A stretch of DNA of 64,000 nt, taken from positions 124,001 to 188,000 of the forward strand of contig CAVQUF010000005.1 of assembly GCA_963716865.1 (NCBI GenBank), in the 5' to 3' direction. This stretch comes from AC-32 sp963716865. Its GTDB lineage: Bacteria > Actinomycetota > Thermoleophilia > Gaiellales > Gaiellaceae. Each line of letters begins with the position of its first letter. The stretch's first letter is position 1. Shown one piece after another: positions 50,926 through 59,476 of the stretch. The notes under the pieces are model-generated. The model had not been told where the DNA came from. It made no database searches and worked only from the letters and a program-made list of their open reading frames with translations. The position numbers were made by a program, and so were the translations under genes.

Positions 50926-51363
50926 TTGCCGAGCGTTTACGACAAGGAGAGAACACTGGAGAGCGAGATCGGCGGGCGGGTCGAGGAGGCGCTGCCCGGA
51001 GTCGAGGTGCTCGCGGTCGAGCTGACCGGGCCCGAGCGGTTCACGGTCTTCGTCGACCGTGCAGAGGGCGTCGACCACGCCCTCTGCCAGCAGGTCACGC
51101 GCGTCCTCTCGGACTACCTGCGCGACTACTCGGTTGCCGTCTCCTCTCCCGGCCTCGAGCGGCCGCTGCGCAAGCCGGAGCACTTCCGCGAGGTCGTCGG
51201 GCGCACGGTCAAGCTGAAGACGGCCGAGCGCGCGAAGGTGCGCGGCGAGGTCACGCGCGCGGGCGAGGACTCAGTGACGGTGGCGACGAACGGCCACGAG
51301 GTGGACATCCCGTACGAGCAGATCGTCCGGGGCAACCTGATCGACGAGAGGGAATCGACATGA
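50926..51363 (+). CDS. rimP: Ribosome maturation factor RimP
   Basis: 145 residues from TTG with GAGGAG 6 bases upstream. LAVELTGPERFTVFVD and VDHALCQQVTRVLSDYL form the N-terminal domain; VSSPGLERPLRKPEHFREVVGR is the RimP signature, and the C-terminal SH3-like domain follows. It assists 30S assembly. First gene of the rimP-nusA-ylxR-infB operon; it overlaps nusA by 4 bases. Confidence 0.92.
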   Translation: MPSVYDKERTLESEIGGRVEEALPGVEVLAVELTGPERFTVFVDRAEGVDHALCQQVTRVLSDYLRDYSVAVSSPGLERPLRKPEHFREVVGRTVKLKTAERAKVRGEVTRAGEDSVTVATNGHEVDIPYEQIVRGNLIDEREST

Positions 51364-52829
51364 GCCGAGAGATCATCGAGCTCGTCCACGAGCTCGAGCG
51401 GGACCGCGGAATCGAGGGCGACACGCTGATCGCCGCGCTCGAGGACGCGCTGCTCGCCGCGTACAAGAAGACCCCGGGCTCGTCTCGGCACGCCGTGGTC
51501 GAGCTCGACCGCCTGGAGGGCGACTTCCGCGTCTTCTCGATCGAGCTGCCGGCTGACATCGAGGAGCGGCTGCTGGAGGAGGCGCGCGAGCGGGTCATCA
51601 CGGAGCTGGAGCAGGCCGAGATCGAGAACGGCGAGCGCTCGCACGTGCTCGTCACCGACGACGACCTCGACATCGACTGGTCGGATGTCCCCGAGAACCA
51701 GATCAAGCGAGCGGACGTCACGCCGGACGACTTCGGCCGGATCGCCGCGCAGACCGCGAAGCAGGTGATCACGCAGCGGATCCGCGAGGCGGAGCGGCAG
51801 ATCATGTACGACGAGTACGTCGACCGCGTGAGCGAGGTCGTGACAGGCATCGTCCAGCAGGCCGGCGATCGCAACAACGTCCTCGTCGACCTCGGCAAGG
51901 TCGAGGCGCTGCTGCCGCGCTCGGAGCAGGTGGACGGCGAGCGCTACGAGCAGGGCTCGCGGATCAAGGCGGTCATCACCGAGGTCCGCTCGGGCACGAA
52001 GGGCCCGCAGGTGATCCTCTCGCGCCGCGACCCCGAGCTGATCCGGACGCTGTTCGAGCTCGAGGTGCCAGAGATCGCGGACGGCCTGGTCGAGATTCGC
52101 GCGGTCGCGCGCGAGCCGGGCTACCGCTCCAAGATCGCGGTCGAGTCGCACGCCCAGGGCGTCGACCCGGTCGGCGCCTGCGTCGGCCCAAGGGGCTCGC
52201 GCGTGCGCATGGTCGTCTCCGAGTTGCGCGGCGAGAAGATCGACATCATCCCGTGGAACCCCGAGCCGGCGCGGTTCGTGGCCAAGGCGCTCTCGCCCGC
52301 GCGCGTGCGCGAGGTCTACCTCGACGACGAGGCGAAGGAGGCGACGGTCGTAACTCCCGACGACCAGCTCGCGCTGGCGATCGGCAAGGAGGGCATGAAC
52401 GCCCGCCTCGCCGCCCGGCTGACCGGCTGGAAGGTCGACATCAAGTCCGACACGGAGTTCGCGACCGAGGAGGCCGAGGCCGCGTTCGCCGGCGACGGCG
52501 ATCAGGAGGAGTTCACCGGGCGCTGCCAGGCGATCCTCTCTACCGGCAAGCGCTGCCCGAACACCGCCCTGCCGGGCACGCGCTACTGCGGCGTCCCGGC
52601 GCACCAGGAGCTGGCCCGCAAGGAGGCCGCCGGCGAGCTTCCGGTCGAGCCGGAGCCGGCACCCGACGAGGAGCCCGAAGAGGCACCTGTCGCAGAGGCC
52701 GACGCAGAGCCGGAGCCCGCGAACGAGCCGGTTGCCGAGCTCGAGCCCGTCGAGGAGCCCGCACCCCAGGAGGAGCCCGCCGAGCCGGCGAAGGAGCTCC
52801 AGGAGGAGGAGGGACCCGCCGCTGCGTGA
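51360..52829 (+). CDS. nusA: Transcription factor NusA with extra Cys/His motif and acidic tail
   Basis: 489 residues. N-terminal RNAP-binding domain (1-130), S1 domain (about 150-215), two KH domains (about 225-365, with GACVGPRGSRVRMV and IGKEGMNARLAARLTGW). From 384 a non-standard part follows: EFTGRCQAILSTGKRCP with Cys389, Cys399, Cys410 and His415, a zinc-finger-like spacing (C-x9-C-x10-C-x4-H), then an acidic Glu/Pro tail to 489. NusA controls pausing, termination and antitermination. The tail has no counterpart in E. coli or Bacillus NusA that I know. Confidence 0.93.
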   Translation: MSREIIELVHELERDRGIEGDTLIAALEDALLAAYKKTPGSSRHAVVELDRLEGDFRVFSIELPADIEERLLEEARERVITELEQAEIENGERSHVLVTDDDLDIDWSDVPENQIKRADVTPDDFGRIAAQTAKQVITQRIREAERQIMYDEYVDRVSEVVTGIVQQAGDRNNVLVDLGKVEALLPRSEQVDGERYEQGSRIKAVITEVRSGTKGPQVILSRRDPELIRTLFELEVPEIADGLVEIRAVAREPGYRSKIAVESHAQGVDPVGACVGPRGSRVRMVVSELRGEKIDIIPWNPEPARFVAKALSPARVREVYLDDEAKEATVVTPDDQLALAIGKEGMNARLAARLTGWKVDIKSDTEFATEEAEAAFAGDGDQEEFTGRCQAILSTGKRCPNTALPGTRYCGVPAHQELARKEAAGELPVEPEPAPDEEPEEAPVAEADAEPEPANEPVAELEPVEEPAPQEEPAEPAKELQEEEGPAAA

Positions 52830-53074
52830 GCCCCCCGATCAGGACGTGCGCCGGCTGCGGGCGACGGGCGCCGCAGGCCGAGCTCCTTCGCTTCGTGGCC
52901 CGGAACGGCGAGCTCATGTTCGCGCCGAAAGGGCCGGGCCGGGGTGCCTACACGTGCCGGCGCCTGGTCTGCTTCGAGCGCGCGACCGAGAAACGAGCCT
53001 TCGGCCGCGTCCTGAAAACGTCCGTCCGGGTCGATCGCGGGCTGGCACGCCTCTACACTGACGCCGATGGCTGA
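52826..53074 (+). CDS. ylxR: YlxR (DUF448) family RNA-binding protein
   Basis: 82 residues from GTG. RTCAGCGRRAPQAELLRFV and GPGRGAYTCRRLVCFERA are the YlxR hallmarks. Members sit between nusA and infB and bind RNA; in some species YlxR modulates RNase P. It overlaps nusA (GTGA) and infB (8 bases). Confidence 0.92.
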   Translation: MSPPIRTCAGCGRRAPQAELLRFVARNGELMFAPKGPGRGAYTCRRLVCFERATEKRAFGRVLKTSVRVDRGLARLYTDADG

Positions 53075-55034
53075 CCGTCCGAACAGGCCAAACCGCCCGA
53101 TCCGGCCCCGCCAGGGCGCGCCGGCGGGCGGCCGCAAGCGCCGTGTCGTGATCGACACAGGTGCGGCACGGCCGCGCGAGAACGCCCGCCAGGCCCGCGA
53201 GCGGGCGGAGGCGCGGCCGAAGACGCCGCGCGAGGTCGTCCAGCCGACCGGGCCGGTGACGGTCGAGTCGGGCGTGACCGTCAAGGACCTCTCGCAGGCT
53301 CTCGGCAAGCCGATGCCCGAGATCATCAAGATGCTCATGGTGCTCGGTGCGCCGAAGACCGCCACGCAGTCGCTCTCCGACGACGAGGTCGGGCTGATCG
53401 CCGCCGAGATCAACCGCGAGATCACGATCAAGCACGCCGCCGAGGAGGAGCTGGAGCCGGAGGTGTACGAGGACGACGAGGCCGACCTCGAGGCCCGGCC
53501 GCCGGTGGTCACGATCATGGGGCATGTCGACCACGGCAAGACGACGCTGCTCGACGCGATCCGCCAGACGGCCGTGGTCGAGACCGAGGCCGGAGGGATC
53601 ACGCAGCACATCGGCGCCTACCAGGTCGAGCACAACGGCCGCAAGCTCACGTTCCTCGACACGCCCGGCCACGCGGCCTTCACCGCCATGCGCGCCCGCG
53701 GCGCGAGGGTGACCGACATCGTCGTGCTGGTCGTGGCCGCCGACGACGGGGTCATGCCCGAGACGCGCGAGTCGATCTCGCACGCGGGCGCTGCAGAGGT
53801 GCCGATCGTCGTCGCCGTCAACAAGATCGACCTCCCCGACGCGAACACCGACCGCGTCCGCACCGAGCTCGCCACGGAGGGGCTCCAGCCGGAGGAGTGG
53901 GGCGGCTCGACGCAGTTCTCCGAGGTCTCGGCGAAGCAGGCGCAGGGCCTCGACGACCTCCTCGAGAAGGTCCTCCTGGTCGCGGACGCGGAGCTCGAGC
54001 TGACGGCAAACCCGAAGGCCGACGCGTCCGGGCCGATCATCGAGTCCCGTCTCGACGTCGGCCGCGGCCCGGTGGCGACGATGCTCGTCCACCGCGGCAC
54101 GCTGCGCGTCGGCGACGCGCTCGTGGCCGGAGACGCCTGGGGCAAGGTCCGCGCCCTCTACAACTTCCGCGGCGAGAAGGTCAAGGACGCGCGGCCGGGC
54201 GACCCGGTCGAGATCCTCGGCTTCGACCAGCCGCCGCCCGCCGGAGAGCATGCGCGAGGGGTCGAGAACGAGCGCCAGGCGCGCTCCTACGCCCAGGCGC
54301 GCGGGGAGCGCCTGCGCCGCGAGCAGCTTGCCCAGCGCCGCGGCGGCGTCTCGCTCGAGGCCCTCTTCGAGCAGCTCCAGGAAGGCGCGGTGCAGGATCT
54401 CAACCTCGTCCTCAAGGGCGACGTGGACGGCTCGGTGGAGGCCGCGGTCTCGGAGCTCCAGAAGATCCAGCACCCTGAGGTGCGCGTGAACGTGATGCAC
54501 CAGGGCGTGGGCGGGATCACGGAGAACGACATCATGCTCGCCTCCGCCTCCAACGCGATGGTGGTCGGCTTCAACGTGCGGCCGAACGCCGAGGCGCGCG
54601 CCCTGGCCGAGCGGGAGGGCGTCGAGATCCGCACCTACCGCGTCATCTACCAGCTGACCGAGGACATCGAGCAGGCGCTCGTCGGGATGCTCAAGCCGGT
54701 GCGCACGGAGGAGACGATCGGCGAGGTCGAGGTGCGACAGCTCTTCCGCGTCTCGCGGCTGGGCACGATCGCCGGCTCCTACGTGACAAGCGGCACGGTC
54801 CGCCGAGGCGCGAGCGTGCGCGTCGTGCGCGACGGCACGATCGTGCAGGAGACCCGCATCTCGCAGCTGAAGCGGTTCAAGGACGACGTTCGCGAGGTGG
54901 AGGAGAACTTCGAGTGCGGGATCCTCCTCGACGGCTTCAACGACGTGAAGGAAGGCGACGTCCTCGAGGTCTACGAGACGCGCGAGGTCGAGCGGACCGA
55001 CCTCGAGACGCCTGCGTCGGCACCCGCCGGCTAG
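53067..55034 (+). CDS. infB: Translation initiation factor IF-2
   Basis: 655 residues. A short basic N-terminus (NRPNRPIRPRQ) and one IF2N domain (about 65-120) precede the GTPase, G1 GHVDHGKT at 152-159, then DTPGHAAF and NKID. Domain II, the IF-2 domain III and the C-terminal fMet-tRNA-binding domain follow. Most actinobacterial IF-2 proteins have a long low-complexity N-terminal region of several hundred residues; here it is nearly absent. Confidence 0.94.
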   Translation: MADRPNRPNRPIRPRQGAPAGGRKRRVVIDTGAARPRENARQARERAEARPKTPREVVQPTGPVTVESGVTVKDLSQALGKPMPEIIKMLMVLGAPKTATQSLSDDEVGLIAAEINREITIKHAAEEELEPEVYEDDEADLEARPPVVTIMGHVDHGKTTLLDAIRQTAVVETEAGGITQHIGAYQVEHNGRKLTFLDTPGHAAFTAMRARGARVTDIVVLVVAADDGVMPETRESISHAGAAEVPIVVAVNKIDLPDANTDRVRTELATEGLQPEEWGGSTQFSEVSAKQAQGLDDLLEKVLLVADAELELTANPKADASGPIIESRLDVGRGPVATMLVHRGTLRVGDALVAGDAWGKVRALYNFRGEKVKDARPGDPVEILGFDQPPPAGEHARGVENERQARSYAQARGERLRREQLAQRRGGVSLEALFEQLQEGAVQDLNLVLKGDVDGSVEAAVSELQKIQHPEVRVNVMHQGVGGITENDIMLASASNAMVVGFNVRPNAEARALAEREGVEIRTYRVIYQLTEDIEQALVGMLKPVRTEETIGEVEVRQLFRVSRLGTIAGSYVTSGTVRRGASVRVVRDGTIVQETRISQLKRFKDDVREVEENFECGILLDGFNDVKEGDVLEVYETREVERTDLETPASAPAG

Positions 55035-55048
55035 CCGCCGGAGCCGCG

Positions 55049-55348
55049 GTGGGCGCGGGCTACGTCGGCATTCTCTCCGCCGAGCTCCACTTCCCCGAGA
55101 ACGGATCGCTCAAAGGGAAGCGCAAGGAGCTCCTGTCGGTGAAGGCACAGCTCCAGCGGCGCTTCGGCGCGTCGGTGGCGGAGGTCGACCACCATGAGCT
55201 GTGGCAGCGCTCGCGGCTGACGCTCTCGTGCGTGGCGCGGGAGCACCGGGAGCTCCACGAGCTCCTCGACGGGGCCGAGCGCTACCTCTCGTCCCAGGCG
55301 TTCGAGCTCGCCGGCGTCGAGCGCGAGGTCGTCACCTTGGACGACTGA
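55049..55348 (+). CDS. DUF503 family protein (YlxP-like)
   Basis: 99 residues from GTG. VGILSAELHFPENGSLKGKRKEL and VAEVDHHELWQRSRLTLSCVA match DUF503/YlxP, commonly found between infB and rbfA and thought to act in ribosome assembly or RNA binding. The 3' end overlaps the convergent LVIVD gene by 17 bases. Confidence 0.85.
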   Translation: MGAGYVGILSAELHFPENGSLKGKRKELLSVKAQLQRRFGASVAEVDHHELWQRSRLTLSCVAREHRELHELLDGAERYLSSQAFELAGVEREVVTLDD

Positions 55349-56570
55349 GCACCCAGAGCCCGGTGCTGAGATCCGAGGCGAGCACGTAGCGCGGCATGAC
55401 AAAGACGCCCCAGACTGCGGTGCAGGAACCGCCGGGGCAGAGCAGCCCGTGCCTGTCGCGCGCAGGCGGCGGCCTGAAGCGCGCCACGAAGCGCGGCTTG
55501 CGCCGGTTCTCGAGGTCGAAGAGCGCGACGCCCTGGCCGTACCACGAGAAGTAGGCGTACCGGCCGGCGGCCTTCGGGTCGTGAACGCTGTCGGCGAGCG
55601 GAAGCCCGGTGTAGTCACCGCCGGGATGGATCCGGGACGGGAGCTGCACGGTCGCCAGCCGGACCGGATGCGCCGGATCGGCGACGTTCCAGACCACCGG
55701 ACGGCCGTGGACGGTCTCGTGGGTCTCGAGCAGGATCTTCTCGCCCGGCATCAGCCAGGCCGAGTGCGCGTTGCCCTGGCCGCGTGCGGTCCGTCCGAGG
55801 TAGCGCGGCTTCGCCGGGTTCGTGATGTCGAGGATCACCGTGCCCAGACTCCAGTACGAGAGGTAGGCGCGGGTCGCGGCCGCGTTCGTGATCACCGAAT
55901 GGACGAAATGTCGCTCGTCGCGGCCCGCAGGCGCCGAGAGCGGGGTGCACTCTTGCAGCTCGCGGCAGGCACCCCAGCCGCCGACCTCCACGGGCGCACG
56001 CGGGTGCGAGACGTCGTAGATGTGGAAGCCGAACGAGCTCGGATCGGCCGCGAACTCGGCCACCGCCTCGGCCGTGTAGACCCAGGCGTGGCCGCCCGCC
56101 GCGGCGAGCCAGATCTCGTGCGACCCGCGCGGCCTGGTCGGAATGTCCGCGAGCAGGCGCGGCTTCGCCGGCCGGGTCACGTCGTAGAGGGCGAAGCCGC
56201 CGAAGCCGTTCCCGCACGCCTGCACGCTGGTGACCGCGAGCACTCCGTCGAAGCCGGTCGTCTTCACCCGCCTCACGATCGTCTTCTCCGTCCACGTGCC
56301 GGGGATGCGCGCGAAGGTCGAGATCCGCCGCGGCCGTCTCGGATTGTGGATGTCGTAGACCCGCACGCCCTGCGCGGGGCAGTCCTCGCTGCCTCTGTGG
56401 CTGGAGAGGTAGGCGTAGTGGCGCTCGCCGACGACGTCACCGCTGTATCCACCGCCCGGGTTGGCGTGCCCGAGCGTCCTGAAGCGCGGAGCCTTGCCGG
56501 TTCCGGCGTGCGTCGCCGAGGTCAAGGCAAGAAGAGCGAGTCCACCAGCGAGGAAAAGGCGCCGCGCCAC
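55332..56570 (-). CDS. Secreted LVIVD-repeat beta-propeller protein
   Basis: 412 residues from GTG with a signal peptide (LFLAGGLALLALTSATHAG). Repeats such as GVRVYDIHNPRRPR, GFALYDVTRPAKPR, GFHIYDVSHPRAPV, TVILDITNPAKPRYLG and VALFDLENRRKPRF are LVIVD propeller blades. The role is unknown, perhaps an extracellular scaffold or esterase-like binding protein. The gene is antisense inside the conserved infB-rbfA neighbourhood. Confidence 0.82.
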   Translation of the reverse strand: MARRLFLAGGLALLALTSATHAGTGKAPRFRTLGHANPGGGYSGDVVGERHYAYLSSHRGSEDCPAQGVRVYDIHNPRRPRRISTFARIPGTWTEKTIVRRVKTTGFDGVLAVTSVQACGNGFGGFALYDVTRPAKPRLLADIPTRPRGSHEIWLAAAGGHAWVYTAEAVAEFAADPSSFGFHIYDVSHPRAPVEVGGWGACRELQECTPLSAPAGRDERHFVHSVITNAAATRAYLSYWSLGTVILDITNPAKPRYLGRTARGQGNAHSAWLMPGEKILLETHETVHGRPVVWNVADPAHPVRLATVQLPSRIHPGGDYTGLPLADSVHDPKAAGRYAYFSWYGQGVALFDLENRRKPRFVARFRPPPARDRHGLLCPGGSCTAVWGVFVMPRYVLASDLSTGLWVLSRPR

Positions 56571-56628
56571 CGGTAGCTAGGACGGCCCGAGGCCGCCGGA
56601 GTTGGCTCCGACGCGGTTGAATACGCCG

Positions 56629-56973
56629 ATGAGCGAGCGCATGCGTCGCGTCGACGAGGCCGTCCGCGAGGTGATCTCCGAAGGCATCGGCGAGCTGCAG
56701 GACCCGCGCGTCGGGTTCGTGACCGTGACCGGGGTGAGGACTTCGCCCGACCTGCGCCAGGCCACCGTTTTCATCAGCGTCCTCGGGAGCGCGCGGAAGC
56801 GGGAAAGGACGCTCGAGGGCCTCGCGGCCGCGCACGGCGTCCTCCAGGCGCGCGTGGCTCGGCAGCTGCGCATGAAGCGGACTCCCCAGCTGACGTTCGA
56901 GTACGATCCGACGGTCGAGCGCGGCGTCCGCATGAGTCAACTGATCGATGAGCTCGCGCCAAAGGACGAGTGA
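56629..56973 (+). CDS. rbfA: Ribosome-binding factor A
   Basis: 114 residues from ATG 56629 (TTG 56602 is possible). RMRRVDEAVREVISEGIGEL and VTGVRTSPDLRQATVFISVLG are the KH-fold signature. It binds the 30S subunit during maturation and cold stress. It overlaps the DHH phosphoesterase gene by 26 bases. Confidence 0.92.
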   Translation: MSERMRRVDEAVREVISEGIGELQDPRVGFVTVTGVRTSPDLRQATVFISVLGSARKRERTLEGLAAAHGVLQARVARQLRMKRTPQLTFEYDPTVERGVRMSQLIDELAPKDE

Positions 56974-57949
56974 CGATCTGAGGGCGGTCGCCGACGCGCT
57001 CCGCTCTCACGACCGCTTTCTCCTCGTCACCCACGAGAACCCCGACGGCGACGCTCTCGGCTCGCTGCTCGCGGCGAAGCTGGCGCTCGGCTCGCTCGGC
57101 AAGGATGTCGAGATGTACCTCCACGGGGACGCGCCGCTCCCGAAGGAGTACACGTGGATGCCGCTCGACGGTCTGCGAAGGGAGCTGCCGCCTGACGCAG
57201 GCGAGCGGGTGCTGCTCGCTCTCGACTGCGCGAACAGGGAACGGATCGGCCCGGACCCGGCGATCGTCGAGCAGGCGCCGCTGACCGTGAACGTCGACCA
57301 CCACCAGGACAACAGCCGCTTCGGCGACGTGAACCTCGTGGTGGCGGACGCCTCCTCGACCAGCGAGGTCCTGCGTGACCTGCTCGCAGAGCTCGAAGTG
57401 AAGCTGACCCCGGAGATCGCCGAGGCGCTCTACGTCGCGCTCGTCACCGACACGGGGCGCTTCCAGTACACGACGACCTCGAAGGCGTTCCGGCTGGCGG
57501 CCGAGCTCGTCGACGCAGGGGCCGACGTGCACCACGTGTTCCAGATGGTCTACGAGTCGGTCGAGTTCGCGAAGCTGAAGCTGCTGGCACGGGTGCTCGA
57601 CCGGGCGCAGGTCTACGAGGGCGGGCGGCTCGTCGTCTCCTACCTCCTGCGGAGCGACTTCACCGAGCTGAACGCCCCCGAGGCCTACTCCGAGGGCCTG
57701 ATCGACACGCTGCGCGCCGCCGAGGGCGCGGACATGGTCGCGCTCATCAGGGAGCCGCCGCGCTCCGGCGGGCCCGCCCGCCGCGTCAGCCTCCGCGCGA
57801 GCACGGACGAGCTGGACGTCTCCGCGATCGCGCGCAAGTCGAACGGCGGCGGCCACCGCCGGGCCGCCGGCTTCTCCAGCGACGCTTCGATCGACGAGAT
57901 CATCCGCTTCATCCGCGAGGAGTTCGCTCGTGCCGCCCCGGGCCCTTAG
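56948..57949 (+). CDS. nrnA: DHH/DHHA1 phosphoesterase, NrnA-like nanoRNase
   Basis: 333 residues. THENPDGDALGS, LLALDCANRERIG, NVDHHQDNSRFG and VTDTGRFQYTTTS supply the DHH metal ligands; GGGHRRAAGFS is the DHHA1 substrate motif. It likely degrades 2-5 nt RNA, pGpG or pAp. The HD-GYP protein in this window would produce pGpG or GMP. Position between rbfA and truB is conserved in many bacteria. Confidence 0.9.
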   Translation: MSSRQRTSDDLRAVADALRSHDRFLLVTHENPDGDALGSLLAAKLALGSLGKDVEMYLHGDAPLPKEYTWMPLDGLRRELPPDAGERVLLALDCANRERIGPDPAIVEQAPLTVNVDHHQDNSRFGDVNLVVADASSTSEVLRDLLAELEVKLTPEIAEALYVALVTDTGRFQYTTTSKAFRLAAELVDAGADVHHVFQMVYESVEFAKLKLLARVLDRAQVYEGGRLVVSYLLRSDFTELNAPEAYSEGLIDTLRAAEGADMVALIREPPRSGGPARRVSLRASTDELDVSAIARKSNGGGHRRAAGFSSDASIDEIIRFIREEFARAAPGP

Positions 57950-58601
57950 CCCGAGCGGCCTGCTCTTGATCGACAAGCCCGAGGGCCCCTCGTCGTTCGC
58001 GGTCGTCGCGGAGGTTCGGAGGCGGACCGGCGCCCGCACCGGCCACGCGGGCACGCTCGACCCCTTCGCGACGGGCCTCTTGCTCGTCCTGTCCGGCGCG
58101 TCGACGAAGCTCGCCCCGTCCTTCGTCGGCCTCGATAAGCGGTACGTCACTGACGTCGACCTTCGCGCGCGCACCGACACGGGCGACCGGGAAGGGGAGA
58201 TCGTCGAGCGGCTGGACCCGCCTTCGGAGGAGCAGCTCGAGCGGCTGGTCGCGGGCCTGCGCGGCGAGGTCGAGCTGCCGGTCCCGGCAGCCTCGGCCGT
58301 GAAGATCGGCGGCGTGCGCGCCTACCGGCTGCACCGCCGGGGAGAGGTCGTCGAGATGCCCTTCCGGCGCTCGCGCGTGGACGCGCTGGACGTCGTGTCG
58401 TACGCGGACGGCGTTGTCCGCCTCGACCTGCGGGTCGGCAGCGGCACGTACGTGCGGGCGATCGCGGACGCGCTGGGTGGCCACTGCTCCACCCTGCGCC
58501 GCACCGAGGTGGGGCCGTTCCGGGTCGAGGAGGCCGACCCCGAGCAGATCATCCCGCCGGAGGAGGCCTTGGCGCGGATCGGAGCCGGGAGCGCATCGTG
58601 A
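57930..58601 (+). CDS. truB: tRNA pseudouridine(55) synthase
   Basis: 223 residues from GTG. LLLIDKPEGPSSF and GHAGTLDPFATGLL with catalytic Asp44 are diagnostic; KRYVTDVDL and GSGTYVRAIADALG complete the core. The protein is shorter than E. coli TruB because the C-terminal PUA domain is reduced. It makes psi55 in the T loop of tRNAs. It overlaps nrnA by 20 bases and ribF by 4. Confidence 0.93.
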   Translation: MPPRALSPSGLLLIDKPEGPSSFAVVAEVRRRTGARTGHAGTLDPFATGLLLVLSGASTKLAPSFVGLDKRYVTDVDLRARTDTGDREGEIVERLDPPSEEQLERLVAGLRGEVELPVPAASAVKIGGVRAYRLHRRGEVVEMPFRRSRVDALDVVSYADGVVRLDLRVGSGTYVRAIADALGGHCSTLRRTEVGPFRVEEADPEQIIPPEEALARIGAGSAS

Positions 58602-59470
58602 CGATCGGGGTCGCGCGCACCCCGGGTGAGCTCGAGCGGCGGCCGCGAGCCGTCGCGATCGGGACGTTCGACGGCGTGCACCTCGGCCACCGGCGGGTGC
58701 TCGAGGCCGCGCGGGCGGCCGGGCTGCTTCCCACGGTCGTGACCTTCGAGCCGCATCCGCGGATCACGTTCGGCCACGACGTCGAGCTCCTGACGACGTT
58801 GGAGCGACGCCTGGAGCTGATCGGCGAGGCGGGAATCGCCGAGGCGCTCGTGGTCGAGTTCGACCTGGAGTTTTCCCGGCAGGCACCCGAGGAGTTCGTA
58901 GAGCGGGTTCTCCTCGCCGCCGGGACCGAGGTCGTGGTCGCGGGCGAGAACTTCCGCTTCGGGCGCGAGCGGGCCGGCAACCTCGAGACGCTCCGCGGGT
59001 TCGGGATCGATGCGCGGGCGGTGCCGCTCGTCGAGGGTGTGTCGTCGAGCCGGATTCGCGATCTCCTGCGCGGAGGCGAGGTCGAGCGGGCGGCGACGCT
59101 GCTCGGGCGGGCCCCCGAGGTGGACGGGACTGTCGTAACGGGCGATGCCCGCGGCGCCACGCTCGGCTTCCCGACGGCGAACCTGGGCCTCGAGCCGCGG
59201 CTGCTCGTGCCGGCGAACGGGATCTACGCGGGCGCGGCGGACGGCCACCGGGCGGCGATCTCGATCGGCACCAACCCTCACTACGGCGGCGTCGAGCGGC
59301 GTGTCGAGGCCCACCTGCTGGATTTCGAGGGCGACCTCTACGGGCGACGGCTCGTGGTCCAGCTCTGGCGCCGCCTCCGCGACGAGGCGGAGTTCCGGAG
59401 CGAGGACGAGCTCGTCGCTCAGATCGACCGCGACGTCAAGGAGACGCGGGCGGCCGAGCCTCCGGTCTAG
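58598..59470 (+). CDS. ribF: Bifunctional riboflavin kinase / FAD synthetase
   Basis: 290 residues. The N-terminal nucleotidyltransferase domain has IGTFDGVHLGHRRVLEAA and GENFRFGRERAGN, with SSSRIRDLLRGGEVERA; the C-terminal kinase domain has DARGATLGFPTANLG and VEAHLLDFEGDLYG. It converts riboflavin to FMN and FAD, including cofactor for PyrD/PyrK. It converges with the gamma-glutamyltransferase gene, 6 bases apart. Confidence 0.93.
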   Translation: MTIGVARTPGELERRPRAVAIGTFDGVHLGHRRVLEAARAAGLLPTVVTFEPHPRITFGHDVELLTTLERRLELIGEAGIAEALVVEFDLEFSRQAPEEFVERVLLAAGTEVVVAGENFRFGRERAGNLETLRGFGIDARAVPLVEGVSSSRIRDLLRGGEVERAATLLGRAPEVDGTVVTGDARGATLGFPTANLGLEPRLLVPANGIYAGAADGHRAAISIGTNPHYGGVERRVEAHLLDFEGDLYGRRLVVQLWRRLRDEAEFRSEDELVAQIDRDVKETRAAEPPV

Positions 59471-59476
59471 CCGACG

